From Bradyrhizobium diazoefficiens (lineage in GTDB: Bacteria; Pseudomonadota; Alphaproteobacteria; Rhizobiales; Xanthobacteraceae): a stretch of 64,000 nt of DNA. The translations under genes and the position numbers were made by a program. Shown here one piece after another: positions 17,673 to 27,527 of this stretch. Position 1 is the first letter of the stretch. Each line of letters begins with the position of its first letter. The notes under the pieces are model-generated. The model worked only from the letters and a program-made list of their open reading frames with translations, did no database searches and was not told the DNA's origin. The stretch is taken from NCBI RefSeq assembly GCF_016616885.1, contig NZ_CP067102.1, forward strand, positions 2,446,501 to 2,510,500, read 5' to 3'.

Positions 17673-18293
17673 ATGCTCAAGCTCTACTACGCCACCGGCA
17701 CCTGCGCGCTCGCCACCTACATGACCCTGGAGGAGGCCGGCGCCGACTACACGGCTGAACGGCTGAGCTTCAAGGATAATCAGCAGAACAGCCCGGACTA
17801 TCTCGCGATCAATCCGAAGGGCCGCGTGCCGGCGCTGGTGACCGATCGTGGCGTCCTCACCGAGACGCCGGCGATGCTGGCCTACCTCGCGCAAACCTTC
17901 CCCAAGGCGAAGCTCGCGCCGCTCGACGATCCCTTCGACTTCGCCCAAGCGCAGTCGTTCAACTCTTATCTCTGCTCGACCGCGCACATCAACCATGCCC
18001 ACAAGATTCGCGGTGCGCGCTGGGCGACGCAGGAGAGCTCGTTCGCCGACATGAAGGCGATGGTCCCGAAGACCATGGGAGCCTGCTTCTCCTTGATCGA
18101 GCAGAAGATGTTCAAAGGCCCCTGGGTGATGGGCGACCAGTTCACGATCTGCGATCCCTATCTCCACACGCTCTCGCTCTGGCTCGAGGGAGACAGCGTC
18201 GACATCAATGCCACGCCGAAGATCGCCGATCACTTCAAGCGCATGTCGGACCGCCCCGCCGTGCGCAAGGTGATGGACGCGCAGAAGGCGTAA
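17673..18293 (+). CDS. Glutathione S-transferase family protein
   Basis: 206 residues from ATG 17673; GAGG at 17663-17666 favours this over the ATG at 17661. The N-terminal thioredoxin-like domain starts MLKLYYATGTCALATYMTLE and includes the cis-Pro segment GRVPALVTDRGVLTETPAML. The all-alpha C-terminal domain carries the N-capping region GDQFTICDPYLHTLSLWL. It is a beta-class-like bacterial GST, presumably cytosolic and involved in glutathione conjugation or reduction; the substrate is unknown. It diverges from the flavin monooxygenase, suggesting a shared regulatory region at 17532-17672. Confidence 0.9.
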   Translation: MLKLYYATGTCALATYMTLEEAGADYTAERLSFKDNQQNSPDYLAINPKGRVPALVTDRGVLTETPAMLAYLAQTFPKAKLAPLDDPFDFAQAQSFNSYLCSTAHINHAHKIRGARWATQESSFADMKAMVPKTMGACFSLIEQKMFKGPWVMGDQFTICDPYLHTLSLWLEGDSVDINATPKIADHFKRMSDRPAVRKVMDAQKA

Positions 18294-18306
18294 GATCTCG
18301 GCGACG

Positions 18307-19041
18307 CTAGGTCGGCGTGGCCCATAGTTCACGCTCTCCCGCTGGCTCGATCCGATAACCATGCTGTTTCAAGATAGACGGCGCCTGTTCGAAGGCGCCG
18401 TCATGCAGGGCGAGGAAGATCGTGCTCTTGTGCTCGGACAAGAGCCGCGCCGCTCCCGTGAGCGCCAGCGTCTCAGCGCCCTCGATATCCATCTTGATCA
18501 GGTCCGGGGTCGGAAAGTCGTCGAGGCGGACCGTCCTGATCGAAGTTCCGGTTTCTGAAATCTTCCCCATGTAGCCGTATTTGCCGACATCATCGTTGGT
18601 ATGGAAAAACGTCTCGCCCTCTCGGTCGGTTACGGCCGCCTCGATCACCTCGACATTCCCGATGTCGTTGAGATTGAGATGTTTGCGAAGCCTTGACGCG
18701 TTGGCAGGGTTTGCTTCGAACGCAAGAACACGGCCTTGCGGTCCAACAAGCCTCGAAAGCATCAGGGTGTAATATCCGGCGTGTGCGCCGACATCAAAAA
18801 CCGTCATGCCTGGCTTTACGCGGGCGGCGATCGCCCTGGCATGATCGCTTTCATATGTACCGAGCCAGCAGCTCTGATTGCCGGCTCCGGCGACCCATTT
18901 CAGGCCTCGGTTCGGCCCGGTGAGCACCCGCATGACGGAAGATGGCGAAACCAGCTTGAACGGAAGACGGATCAACCATCCAAGTGGTTGGTGCGGGTCC
19001 AGCATGCTCTCGATCCCCTTCGGTTCCTGTGGTTGGCTCAT
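18307..19041 (-). CDS. FkbM family methyltransferase
   Basis: 244 residues from ATG 19041; an upstream TTG at 19068 would add nine residues. The SAM-binding motif TVFDVGAHAGYYTLMLSRLV is followed by RVLAFEANPANASRLRKHL, then the FkbM signature PDLIKMDIEGAETLAL. Family members O-methylate sugars, polyketides or lipids; the target here is unknown. The gene follows the LysR gene on the same strand with a gap of under 60 bases, so readthrough is possible. It converges with the glutathione transferase gene. Confidence 0.85.
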   Translation of the reverse strand: MSQPQEPKGIESMLDPHQPLGWLIRLPFKLVSPSSVMRVLTGPNRGLKWVAGAGNQSCWLGTYESDHARAIAARVKPGMTVFDVGAHAGYYTLMLSRLVGPQGRVLAFEANPANASRLRKHLNLNDIGNVEVIEAAVTDREGETFFHTNDDVGKYGYMGKISETGTSIRTVRLDDFPTPDLIKMDIEGAETLALTGAARLLSEHKSTIFLALHDGAFEQAPSILKQHGYRIEPAGERELWATPT

Positions 19042-19098
19042 TAAAGACGCAGAGTGGCCCCGTTTCAAGTCGAGCGTCTTGCGACGTCGCTGTGGTGC

Positions 19099-20013
19099 TC
19101 ACCGTTTGCGTTTCTCCAACTCCCGCCCCGTCTCCAGCATCAGCCGCCGCAGCCAGATCGATCCCGGATCCATCTGCGCCCGTGTCGGATAGAACATGAA
19201 CTGCTCGTCGATCCCGGGATCGAGCGGCGGCGTCACCGTGACGAGCCCAAGCTGCTTTGACAGCGCCGCGATCAGCCGGCGCGGCACGAAGGCGACGAGG
19301 TCGGTGCGGGCGGCAACGTGCAGCGCTTCGAGATAGCCTGGCACCACCAGCGAGACGTGCCGCTCGATGTCCTTAGGTCGCAGCCAGGTGTCGATCAGAT
19401 CCTCGCTATTGCCGCGGATGATCACGCCGACATGGCGTGCGGCGAGGAACGTCTCGCGCCGCTTCAGCTTGGCGCCCATGGGATGACCGCGCCGCACCGC
19501 CAGCGCGTCGCTGTCGGTATAGAGCAACTGGCGGTGAAAACCCTTGAACGCGTTGCCGATCGAGATCACGAGATCGATGGTGCGAGCGAACTCGGCGTGG
19601 AAGATCGCCGGGCCCCGCCACGGCACCACGTCGATGCGGACGCTGGGCGCAAGGCGCGTCACCTTCTCCATCAACGGCGGCATCAACAGCTCGACCGCGA
19701 GATCCGGCATCATCAGGCGGAATGGCCGCTCGCTGCGCGCGGCATCGAACTCGTCGGGCACGAACAGCCCGCGCACCTGGTCGAGCGCCTGCGCCAACGG
19801 CGCGCGCAGGGCTTGCGCCCGCGGCGTCAACTCCATCCGCGCGCCGGTGCGCACCAGCAGCGGATCGCCAAAGATGTCGCGCAGCCGTTGCAGCGCATGG
19901 CTCGTGGCCGGCTGCGACAGGCCGATCCGCATGGCCGCTCGGCTGACATTGGCCTCGCGCAGCAGCGCATCGAGCGCGGTCAATAGATTGAGGTCAAGCG
20001 AATTCAAATTCAT
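19099..20013 (-). CDS. LysR family transcriptional regulator
   Basis: 304 residues from ATG 20013. The helix-turn-helix is MNLNSLDLNLLTALDALLRE, then ANVSRAAMRIGLSQPATSHA and LQRLRDIFGDPLLVRTG, the NodD/NahR-like subgroup form. The effector domain follows from about residue 90. Residues of the longer open frame (to 20031) are coded by a palindrome that looks like the operator, so the shorter start is preferred. It is divergent from the NTF2-like gene at 20106, which is its most likely target. Confidence 0.92.
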   Translation of the reverse strand: MNLNSLDLNLLTALDALLREANVSRAAMRIGLSQPATSHALQRLRDIFGDPLLVRTGARMELTPRAQALRAPLAQALDQVRGLFVPDEFDAARSERPFRLMMPDLAVELLMPPLMEKVTRLAPSVRIDVVPWRGPAIFHAEFARTIDLVISIGNAFKGFHRQLLYTDSDALAVRRGHPMGAKLKRRETFLAARHVGVIIRGNSEDLIDTWLRPKDIERHVSLVVPGYLEALHVAARTDLVAFVPRRLIAALSKQLGLVTVTPPLDPGIDEQFMFYPTRAQMDPGSIWLRRLMLETGRELEKRKR

Positions 20014-20021
20014 GAAGTGAA

Positions 20022-20036
20022 TAGATATCATATCTA
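20022..20036. promoter_or_regulatory. Perfect palindrome, likely LysR operator
   Basis: TAGATATCATATCTA (7-base arms, one central base) lies 8 bases upstream of the LysR start and 70 bases upstream of the divergent NTF2-like gene. AT-rich dyads of this kind in divergent LysR promoters commonly bind the regulator. Binding is inferred. Confidence 0.6.
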
Positions 20037-20105
20037 CTATCGATTTGAAGAATTCTCGTCAGGCAGCGATGCTCTCCGTGTTGCCCACCAAACGGAGATG
20101 CCACC

Positions 20106-20549
20106 ATGAGCGCGAGCGCCAACAAGAAACTGATGCAGGATATTTTCGCCGCCGCCGCCAACCCCGATCCGGCGGTGCGCGACCGCGCGCTGTTCGCCGC
20201 AAGCCTTGCCGACGACGCCAAATGGATCGTCACCGGCCAGTATTCCTGGTCCCGCACGTTCACCGGGAGAGAGGCGATCCTCAACGATCTGCACGGCTAC
20301 GTGCGTACCCGTCTGCGTGACCGGACGCGCACGGTCGCCGAGCGCTTCATCGCCGATGGTGACATCGTCGTGGTGGAGGCCAAGGGCGACAACGTCACGC
20401 CCGAGGGCGTCCGCTACGACAATGACTATTGCCTCGTGTTTCGGCTTGAGGACGGCAGGATCAAGGAGATCCGCGAGTACTGCGACTCGGTCCTGACCGA
20501 AAAAGCGCTCGGTCCGTTTCCGCAAACGGCTGCGAGGGCCGCGAGCTGA
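20106..20549 (+). CDS. NTF2-like (SnoaL/ketosteroid isomerase fold) protein
   Basis: 147 residues starting MSASANKKLMQDIFAAAANP. The WIVTGQYSWSRTFTGREAIL segment and AERFIADGDIVVVEAKGDNVTPEG, then YCLVFRLEDGRIKEIREYCD, form the cone-shaped NTF2-like fold pattern with the typical GR.AI and DG.I..IREYCDS elements. Members are small isomerases, hydrolases or binding proteins; no substrate can be assigned. It is divergent from the LysR gene and presumably under its control. The gap 20550-20825 to the next gene holds nothing I recognise. Confidence 0.82.
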   Translation: MSASANKKLMQDIFAAAANPDPAVRDRALFAASLADDAKWIVTGQYSWSRTFTGREAILNDLHGYVRTRLRDRTRTVAERFIADGDIVVVEAKGDNVTPEGVRYDNDYCLVFRLEDGRIKEIREYCDSVLTEKALGPFPQTAARAAS

Positions 20550-20825
20550 GCGGATTGAGCGGCGTCACGCGCCCTTTTGCAGCGATCTGCATAGGGCTGC
20601 GGGCTGTGCGACAATACCGTGACTGCCGATTATACCAGCAAGCCTCGTGCCGGCTGATGCGCGCAGGCGCGAAGAACTTGAAGGTTCAATTAACGAGTGT
20701 CCCGCATTGTGTCGCGGTGCAGCGTGAGTCGCCGAAGAGGTGACGCGCGGCTGCTGGGGTGGCCGCGACGATCGCCGGAGTTGTGCGCCCGCCTGAATTC
20801 ACATGCATCCGGGTGGACAGTGGGA

Positions 20826-22835
20826 ATGCCGAGCTTTCGTTTGCGGATCAGGGGCCGTCTCTATGCCGGCTTCATGGCGCTGGTCGTGGTTGGTCTCGTG
20901 ATGGCGGTGGTGGCCATCTGGAACTTGCGGTCCGTGCAGGACCAGGTCGCCAAGGCCTCGGCATTTTCGGACAGCACGGCGCGGGTCCTGGAGATCTCGA
21001 CCCATCTCCAGGCGATCCAGCGGGCCAATCTGCGCTACATCTACGACGCCAATGAGTCCGCGATGCGAGAGGCCTCGGAGCGGGAGACCGCAGCGACCGA
21101 GCTGCTGCAGGTCGGCGCCAAGGGCACGCTCTCCGAGGAACGGCGCAAGCTCTACAACGATCTGATCGCCGACATCGCGAAGATGAAAAGCCTGCGTGAC
21201 AATCTCGGCGACGCCGTCAACGAGGCGCGGACCGGCAAGGCGACGCTGCTGCCGAGCGGCGACGAGCTGAGCGTCAAGATGAACAAGCTGGTCGACGTGG
21301 CGCGCGCAGCCGTCGACGAAGACACCGCGTCCCTCGTCGCAGACCTCGAATCCCGGCTGCTGCTCGTTCAGATCGCAAACTGGCGCTTCCTGGCGCTGCG
21401 CGACACCAAAGGTCCTGCCAACTTCAGGACCAATGTGGACAGGGCGTCCCAGCGCCTCGCCGCGCTCGAAAAGAGCCCGCAGGCGACGGAATTGCGCGCC
21501 ACGCTGGCGCCGGTGAAGACCTCGCTCGGAATCTACAAGTCCGCATTCGAGACCACGTCGGCCGCGATGCTCCAGGCCGACGAGATCTATCACAAGAGCC
21601 TCGCGCCGCTCATCGTCGACAGCATCGCCAAGCTCAAGGTTGCCGAGACCGCCCTCAAGAAGGACTACAAGGACGCGCGCAGCCAGGCGGAAGCCGCGAT
21701 CGACGGCACGACGTCCATGCAGGAGATCGTGGGCGGGGTGGCGACCCTGTTCGGACTGATCGTGGCTTTCCTGATCGCCCGCAGCATCGTTGGGCCGCTG
21801 ACCGCGATGACGCGGGCGATGGGTGCGCTGGCCGGCGGCGATCTCGCGGTCGAGATCCCCGGCCGTGGCAAGGCCGACGAGATCGGCGACATGGCCAAGG
21901 CGATCCAGGTGTTCAAGGACAACATGATCGACACCGAGCGCATGCGCCACGAGCAGACCGAGATCGAGGCGCGCCAGGCCGAGGACCGCAAGAAGGACAT
22001 GGTCCGGCTCGCCGACCAGTTCGAGCAGGCCGTCGGCGAGATCGTCGACACCGTGTCGTCGGCATCGAGCGAGCTCGAGGCCTCCGCCGGCACGCTGACC
22101 ACGACCGCGACGCGTGCCCAGGATCTGTCGACGGAAGTCGCCTCCGCGTCGCAAGAGGCCAGCGCCAACGTCCAGGCCGTCGCGTCCGCCACCGAAGAGC
22201 TGTCCTCGTCGGTGAGCGAGATCGCGCGTCAGGTCCAGGAATCCGCCCGCATCGCCGGCGAAGCGGTAGGGCAGGCGACCAAGACCAACGCCCGCGTCAG
22301 CGAGCTCTCCAAGGCGGCCGCCCGCATCGGCGATGTCGTCGAGCTGATCAGCACCATCGCCGGCCAGACCAATCTGCTGGCGCTGAACGCCACCATCGAG
22401 GCGGCGCGCGCGGGTGAAGCCGGCCGTGGCTTTGCCGTGGTCGCTTCCGAGGTCAAGGCGCTGGCCGAGCAGACCGCGAAGGCCACCGGCGAGATCGCCC
22501 AGCAGGTCTCAGGCATCCAGGCCGCGACGGAAGAGTCTGTCGGCTCCATCCGAGAGATCAGCGGCACCATCGAGCGGCTGTCGGAAATCTCCTCGACGGT
22601 TGCCGCCGCCGTGGAACAGCAGGGCGCGGCCACGCAGGAGATTTCCCGCAACGTCCAGCAGGCCGCCCACGGCACCCAACGCGTCTCGACCAATATCGGC
22701 GACGTCCAGCGCGGCGCCTCCGACACCGGCTCGGCGTCATCGCAGGTGCTGTCGGCGGCGCGCTCGCTGTCGGCCGACAGCAACCGGCTGAAGCTCGAGG
22801 TCACCAAATTCCTCGAGTCGGTCCACGCCGCCTGA
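20826..22835 (+). CDS. Methyl-accepting chemotaxis protein
   Basis: 669 residues from ATG 20826; the open frame runs upstream to 20697, but the membrane segment begins just after this start. TM1 is at about 14-33. A helical periplasmic sensor domain of some 300 residues follows, with TM2 near 303-325 ([20 protein letters not shown]). HAMP follows ([20 protein letters not shown]), then the cytoplasmic coiled coil with hairpin tip [20 protein letters not shown] and [20 protein letters not shown]. The all-helical sensor resembles a helical bimodular type. There is no CheR-docking pentapeptide at the C-terminus. The ligand is unknown. Confidence 0.94.
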   Translation: MPSFRLRIRGRLYAGFMALVVVGLVMAVVAIWNLRSVQDQVAKASAFSDSTARVLEISTHLQAIQRANLRYIYDANESAMREASERETAATELLQVGAKGTLSEERRKLYNDLIADIAKMKSLRDNLGDAVNEARTGKATLLPSGDELSVKMNKLVDVARAAVDEDTASLVADLESRLLLVQIANWRFLALRDTKGPANFRTNVDRASQRLAALEKSPQATELRATLAPVKTSLGIYKSAFETTSAAMLQADEIYHKSLAPLIVDSIAKLKVAETALKKDYKDARSQAEAAIDGTTSMQEIVGGVATLFGLIVAFLIARSIVGPLTAMTRAMGALAGGDLAVEIPGRGKADEIGDMAKAIQVFKDNMIDTERMRHEQTEIEARQAEDRKKDMVRLADQFEQAVGEIVDTVSSASSELEASAGTLTTTATRAQDLSTEVASASQEASANVQAVASATEELSSSVSEIARQVQESARIAGEAVGQATKTNARVSELSKAAARIGDVVELISTIAGQTNLLALNATIEAARAGEAGRGFAVVASEVKALAEQTAKATGEIAQQVSGIQAATEESVGSIREISGTIERLSEISSTVAAAVEQQGAATQEISRNVQQAAHGTQRVSTNIGDVQRGASDTGSASSQVLSAARSLSADSNRLKLEVTKFLESVHAA

Positions 22836-22841
22836 AAGCAA

Positions 22842-22867
22842 AAGGCCACGCGCATGCGCGTGGCCTT
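22842..22867. terminator. Bidirectional terminator
   Basis: A perfect 26-base palindrome with arms AAGGCCACGCGCA and TGCGCGTGGCCTT lies between the convergent chemoreceptor gene (ends 22835) and the glutathione transferase gene (ends 22887). The A and T ends give a U-tract in both directions. Confidence 0.8.
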
Positions 22868-22886
22868 CAATCGCGGCGAGATGTGA

Positions 22887-23567
22887 TCAGGCCACTTTCG
22901 TCGTCATGTGCCCGAACATGTTGCGGCGGGCCTCGTCGTCCATCTCGGCCTTGAAGGTGAACTTGTCCTTCAGCGCGATCGCGCGCGCAGCCGCCGGCCG
23001 CGCCGAGATCTCGTCGATCAGCCGCTTCACGTTCGGGTAGCGCGCAAAGGCGTCGTCGCCGAGCTTGAACGGCACCATCCGCGCCCAGCCCCACAGCGCC
23101 ATGTCGACGATCGAATAGCTGTCGCCGACCATGTAGCTGCGGCCTTTGAGGTGACCGTCGAGGATCTTGTAATGGCGGTCGGTCTCGTACTGGTAGCGGT
23201 TATGGGCGTAGTCGTGGTTCTGGTCCTTCGGCGCAAAATGCTTGAAGTGCACGGCCTGACCCGAATACGGCCCGACGCCGGTGGCCACAAACATCAGCCA
23301 CGACAGCAATTCAGCGCGGTTCGCGGGCAGGAATTTGCCGGTCTTCTCGGCGAGGTAGAGCAAGATGGCGTTCGAGTCGAACACGATCGTGCCGTTGTCG
23401 TCGATCGCCGGCACCTTGGCGTTCGGATTGATCTTCAGATAGTCCGGCGTGAACTGCTCGCCCTTGCGGGTGTCGATCTTCACCGGCTCGAACGGCAGGC
23501 CGGCCTCTTCGAGGAACAGCGCGACCTTGGTCGGGTTCGGCGATCCGTTGAAATAGAATTTGAGCAT
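22887..23567 (-). CDS. Glutathione S-transferase (YfcG/Ure2-like)
   Basis: 226 residues. The N-terminal domain MLKFYFNGSPNPTKVALFLE ends with the glutathione-binding cis-Pro and Glu/Asp-Ser segment NAKVPAIDDNGTIVFDSNAI. The C-terminal helical domain has YMVGDSYSIVDMALWGWARM. The Asn in FNGSPNPTK at the position of the usual catalytic residue, together with the KxNPNxKVP pattern, is typical of the nu/YfcG and Ure2p-like group, which show disulphide reductase activity. The substrate is unassigned. The 307-base gap upstream (23568-23874) contains a palindromic repeat and no gene. Confidence 0.9.
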   Translation of the reverse strand: MLKFYFNGSPNPTKVALFLEEAGLPFEPVKIDTRKGEQFTPDYLKINPNAKVPAIDDNGTIVFDSNAILLYLAEKTGKFLPANRAELLSWLMFVATGVGPYSGQAVHFKHFAPKDQNHDYAHNRYQYETDRHYKILDGHLKGRSYMVGDSYSIVDMALWGWARMVPFKLGDDAFARYPNVKRLIDEISARPAAARAIALKDKFTFKAEMDDEARRNMFGHMTTKVA

Positions 23568-23775
23568 CGGGCATCTCCCAAGTATGGGTGCAAGTGTGGG
23601 TGCCAGTGGTGGTGGCCGAGAGCGGACGCAGCATCATTGCCGCGCGGCGGCCTTCTCTTGCCTGAACCTTGTCGGGGAGAGCAACCGGCGAGATTGCCGT
23701 GCGGTGTCTGCGCGAGGCGCAGACCGGCCGGCGTAACAAAGGCCGATTGCTTTCGTATCCACGGCTTCCTGTGCC

Positions 23776-23857
23776 GTAGGGCAAAGCGAAGCGTGCCCAC
23801 CAATTCCATCGATTTATTGGAGAGATGGTGGGCACGGCGCGTTGCGGCCCACCCTAC
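23776..23857. repeat. Palindromic intergenic repeat, family C copy 1
   Basis: GTAGGGCAAAGCGAAGCGTG with CCCACCA on the left is matched by TGGTGGGCACGGCGC and GGCCCACCCTAC on the right. A second copy lies at 51144-51233. It occupies the gap between the YfcG-like gene and ccrM. Confidence 0.8.
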
Positions 23858-23874
23858 AAGAGCGCAGAGCGCGG

Positions 23875-25024
<1,150 letters not shown>

Positions 25025-25087
25025 AGGCGACGCTGTCGGCGACGCGGGACCAAACAACCGACTGACCGTTACATTGAAGCGGCAAAG

Positions 25088-25102
25088 TAAAAATCGACTT
25101 AA
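25088..25102 (-). promoter_or_regulatory. CtrA-like binding motif upstream of ccrM
   Basis: Read on the minus strand this is TTAA-N7-TTTA, one mismatch from the CtrA consensus TTAA-N7-TTAA, 83-97 bases upstream of the ccrM start. CtrA drives ccrM in Caulobacter. One-mismatch sites are not rare, so this is suggestive only. Confidence 0.4.
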
Positions 25103-25265
25103 CCCGCTGCTTTCGTGAGCAGGCCGGCCATCGCGCATTGTGTGCGACTGGCTGCGCGCATTTGCCGTGTTTTACAGTGTGTTTCGCGTTTCTTCGCGTT
25201 GCGGGAGTGGCTGGAGCTGCAAAAGACTCCAAAATTCTCTCGGAAAAAAGTGCATGGCCCTCGGA

Positions 25266-25308
25266 AAAAATTGCTGGTGCGACGGCGCCCTCGCACTAGG
25301 CAATTTTT
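25266..25308 (+). terminator. Long A/T-flanked hairpin in the ccrM-ypfJ gap
   Basis: AAAAATTGC (25266-25274) pairs with GCAATTTTT (25300-25308) and TGCGA (25278-25282) with TCGCA (25291-25295), separated by small internal loops. A stem ending in T5 with matching A5 is the form of a bidirectional intrinsic terminator. No gene ends just before it on either strand, so it may end a short untranslated RNA. The rest of 25006-25420 holds the ccrM and ypfJ promoters and no ORF I trust. Confidence 0.5.
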
Positions 25309-25420
25309 GCCGACCCCTATATTGATAAAGGCAACGGAGATTTTACGTATGTGGCGCGTTGAGCTCCAGCGTTTCCGCGCCGCCCAATTGACGCCATCAA
25401 GCACTTAAGGGAAGCCCGCC

Positions 25421-26356
25421 ATGCGCTACGATGATTTCCGCCGGAGCGACGACATCGAGGATCGTCGCGACGATGGCGGCGGCGGTGGAGGCGGCGGCGG
25501 GTTCGGCCTGCCGATGGGCGGCGGCGGTCTCGGCATCGGCACCATCATCGTGCTCGGGCTGGTCGGCTATGCCTTCGGCATCGATCCGCGCATCCTGATC
25601 GGCGGCGCCGAGATCCTCACCGGCGGCGGCCAGGCGCCGAGCTACCAGAGCGACCGGCCGTCTTCCCAGGCCAAGCGCGGCGCGCCGACCGACGAGATGG
25701 GCAGCATGATCTCCGGCATCCTCGGCGAGATCGACGACCGCTGGAGCGAGATCTTCCAGGCCAGCGGCCAGTCCTATACCGGCCCGAAGGTCGTGCTGTT
25801 CCGCAACGCCACCAATGGCGGCCGCTGTGGCCGGGCGGAGTCGGCGATGGGTCCGTTCTATTGCCCGCCGGACCGCACCATCTTCCTCGACACCGCGTTC
25901 TTCCGCGAGGTCGAGACGCGTTTCCGTGGCTGCTCCGGCAAGTCGGCGTGCAATTTCACCACCGCCTACATCATCGCCCATGAAGCCGGCCATCACATCC
26001 AGAACCTGCTCGGCATCATTCCGAAGGTGACGCGACTGCAGCAACAGGCCGGCAGCAAGGCCGAAGCCAATGCGCTTCAGGTGAAGGTCGAATTGCAGGC
26101 CGACTGTCTGTCCGGCGTCTGGGTCAATCGCGAGTCGAAGAAGCGTCCGAACTTCCTCGAAGCCGGCGACATCGACGCCGCTCTGACCACGGCGAGCGCG
26201 ATCGGCGACGATACGCTGCAGCGTCAGGCCACGGGGCGCGTCGTGCCTGATTCCTTCACCCACGGCTCGGCCGCGCAGCGCAAGCAGTGGTTCATGACCG
26301 GCTATCAGCAGGGCACGCTGCAGGCCTGCAACACGTTCGGCGGCGGCGGGCCGTAG
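25421..26356 (+). CDS. ypfJ: YpfJ-type putative neutral zinc metallopeptidase
   Basis: 311 residues. The N-terminus MRYDDFRRSDDIEDRRDD and a poly-Gly run lead into a transmembrane segment (about 44-64, GIGTIIVLGLVGYAFGI). The zinc motif HEAGHHIQNLLG follows TAYIIA, and a likely third-ligand region is VKVELQADCLSGVWVN. This is the family-wide architecture of YpfJ, a membrane-anchored protein with a predicted neutral zinc peptidase domain. AAGGGAAG lies before the ATG. A palindromic repeat begins 14 bases after the stop. Confidence 0.93.
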   Translation: MRYDDFRRSDDIEDRRDDGGGGGGGGGFGLPMGGGGLGIGTIIVLGLVGYAFGIDPRILIGGAEILTGGGQAPSYQSDRPSSQAKRGAPTDEMGSMISGILGEIDDRWSEIFQASGQSYTGPKVVLFRNATNGGRCGRAESAMGPFYCPPDRTIFLDTAFFREVETRFRGCSGKSACNFTTAYIIAHEAGHHIQNLLGIIPKVTRLQQQAGSKAEANALQVKVELQADCLSGVWVNRESKKRPNFLEAGDIDAALTTASAIGDDTLQRQATGRVVPDSFTHGSAAQRKQWFMTGYQQGTLQACNTFGGGGP

Positions 26357-26369
26357 ACTGTTCGTAACG

Positions 26370-26461
26370 TCATCCTGAGGTGCTCGCCCTTGCGAGCCTC
26401 GAAGGATGACGGATCCGCGGCCCATCCTTCGAGGCGCGCTTTCGCGCGCACCTCAGGATGA
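26370..26461. repeat. Palindromic intergenic repeat, family D copy 1
   Basis: TCATCCTGAGGTGC on the left and GCACCTCAGGATGA on the right form terminal inverted repeats. An inner CCTCGAAGGATG / CATCCTTCGAGG dyad lies between them. Related shorter elements lie at 27130-27171 and 27219-27263. It sits between ypfJ and moaB. Confidence 0.85.
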
Positions 26462-26492
26462 CGGCGGTGGGTGGGAGAGAAGGTGTAACGAA

Positions 26493-27056
26493 ATGGCCTC
26501 CATCGACGAATCCAAACAGTTCATCCCGCTCAACATCGCGGTTCTCACCGTCTCCGATACGCGCGCGCTTGCCGATGATAAATCCGGCCAGACGCTCGTC
26601 GATCGCCTTACAGCAGCCGGCCATCATCTCGCCGCGCGCGAGATCGTCACCGATGATGTCGAGGCCATCCGCGCTGTCATCCGCCGCTGGGTGGCAGATG
26701 CCGGCGTCGACGTGGTCATCACCACTGGCGGCACCGGTTTTACCGGGCGCGACGTGACGCCGGAGGCGATCGAGCCGCTGTTCGAGAAGCGGATGGACGG
26801 TTTCTCCATCGCCTTCCACATGCTGAGCCACGCCAAGATCGGGACGTCGACGATCCAGAGCCGCGCCACTGCGGGCGTAACAGGTGCGACCTACATCTTC
26901 TGCCTGCCCGGCTCGCCCGGCGCGTGCCGTGACGGCTGGGACGGCATCCTCGCCGCGCAGCTCGACTACCGCACGCGCCCCTGCAATTTCGTCGAGATCA
27001 TGCCGCGGCTGGACGAGCATCTGCGCAGGCCGAAAGCGCAGGGCGCGACGGTGTGA
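26493..27056 (+). CDS. moaB: Molybdenum cofactor biosynthesis protein MoaB
   Basis: 187 residues from ATG 26493, with GGGAGAGAAGG 10-20 bases upstream; the open frame extends into the repeat but is not gene-like there. The MogA/MoaB fold shows NIAVLTVSDTRALADDKSGQ, DVVITTGGTGFTGRDVTPEA and the conserved FCLPGSPGACRDGWDGIL. It takes part in molybdopterin adenylation or a related step of cofactor synthesis. No other molybdenum cofactor gene is adjacent. Confidence 0.95.
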   Translation: MASIDESKQFIPLNIAVLTVSDTRALADDKSGQTLVDRLTAAGHHLAAREIVTDDVEAIRAVIRRWVADAGVDVVITTGGTGFTGRDVTPEAIEPLFEKRMDGFSIAFHMLSHAKIGTSTIQSRATAGVTGATYIFCLPGSPGACRDGWDGILAAQLDYRTRPCNFVEIMPRLDEHLRRPKAQGATV

Positions 27057-27078
27057 TGCCCGCTTACGGTGCCTCTTC

Positions 27079-27498
27079 CCTTCCCCCCTTGTGGGCAGGG
27101 CTATCGCATTTGAGCGTTTTTGCTGGGGCCATCCTTCGAGACGCCCGCTTTGGGCGGGCTCCTCAGGATGAGGGCGGAGTACGCGGCGCCAGTTTCAACG
27201 GAGACCAATGCCGATTAGCCTCATCCTGAGGAGACCGCGGAGCGGTCGTCTCGAAGGACGAGGCGCGCGCTCAGGCGACCGCCAAGAATCATATGCGATA
27301 GCCCTGCCCTGTGGGGGAAGGTGGCATAGGCGGCCTTCGGCCGCCGTTCTTAAAAACGCCGATGCTTTGCATCGGCTATGGCGCCGGATGAGGGGTATCT
27401 ATCCGTGCGCGTCAATGCTTGTGGAGACATACCCCTCACCCAAGTGAGCCCGCGTCCACCAGCGTCGCTGCCCTCTCCCACAAGGGGCGAGGGCACAT
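27079..27498. repeat. Compound nest of palindromic repeats
   Basis: The 471-base gap 27057-27527 has no gene. A roughly 30-base inverted repeat, CCTTCCCCCCTTGTGGGCAG then GGCTATCGCAT (27079-27109), returns inverted at 27293-27321. It encloses two family D elements: 27130-27171 (CATCCTTCGAG ... CTCAGGATG) and 27219-27263 (CTCATCCTGAGGAG ... CTCGAAGGACGAG). Next come a GCCGATG/CATCGGC hairpin near 27358 and TGAGGGGTAT (27389-27398) with ATACCCCTCA (27429-27438). Last is a GCCCTCTCCC / GGGCGAGGGC element near 27470-27495. Confidence 0.75.
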
Positions 27499-27527
27499 TC
27501 ATGCGCATCTCGCTCGTCGCGAAATGA

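Noticed and set aside
19099..20013. LysR gene as nodD with a nod box
   Set aside because: The protein is of the NodD/NahR-like subgroup, but no nod-box-like sequence or nod genes are present; the adjacent target is an NTF2-like gene.
27057..27527. Possible CRISPR or insertion sequence in the repeat-rich gap
   Set aside because: The repeats are inverted and of differing sequence, with no regular direct-repeat spacing, no spacers, and no transposase ORF.
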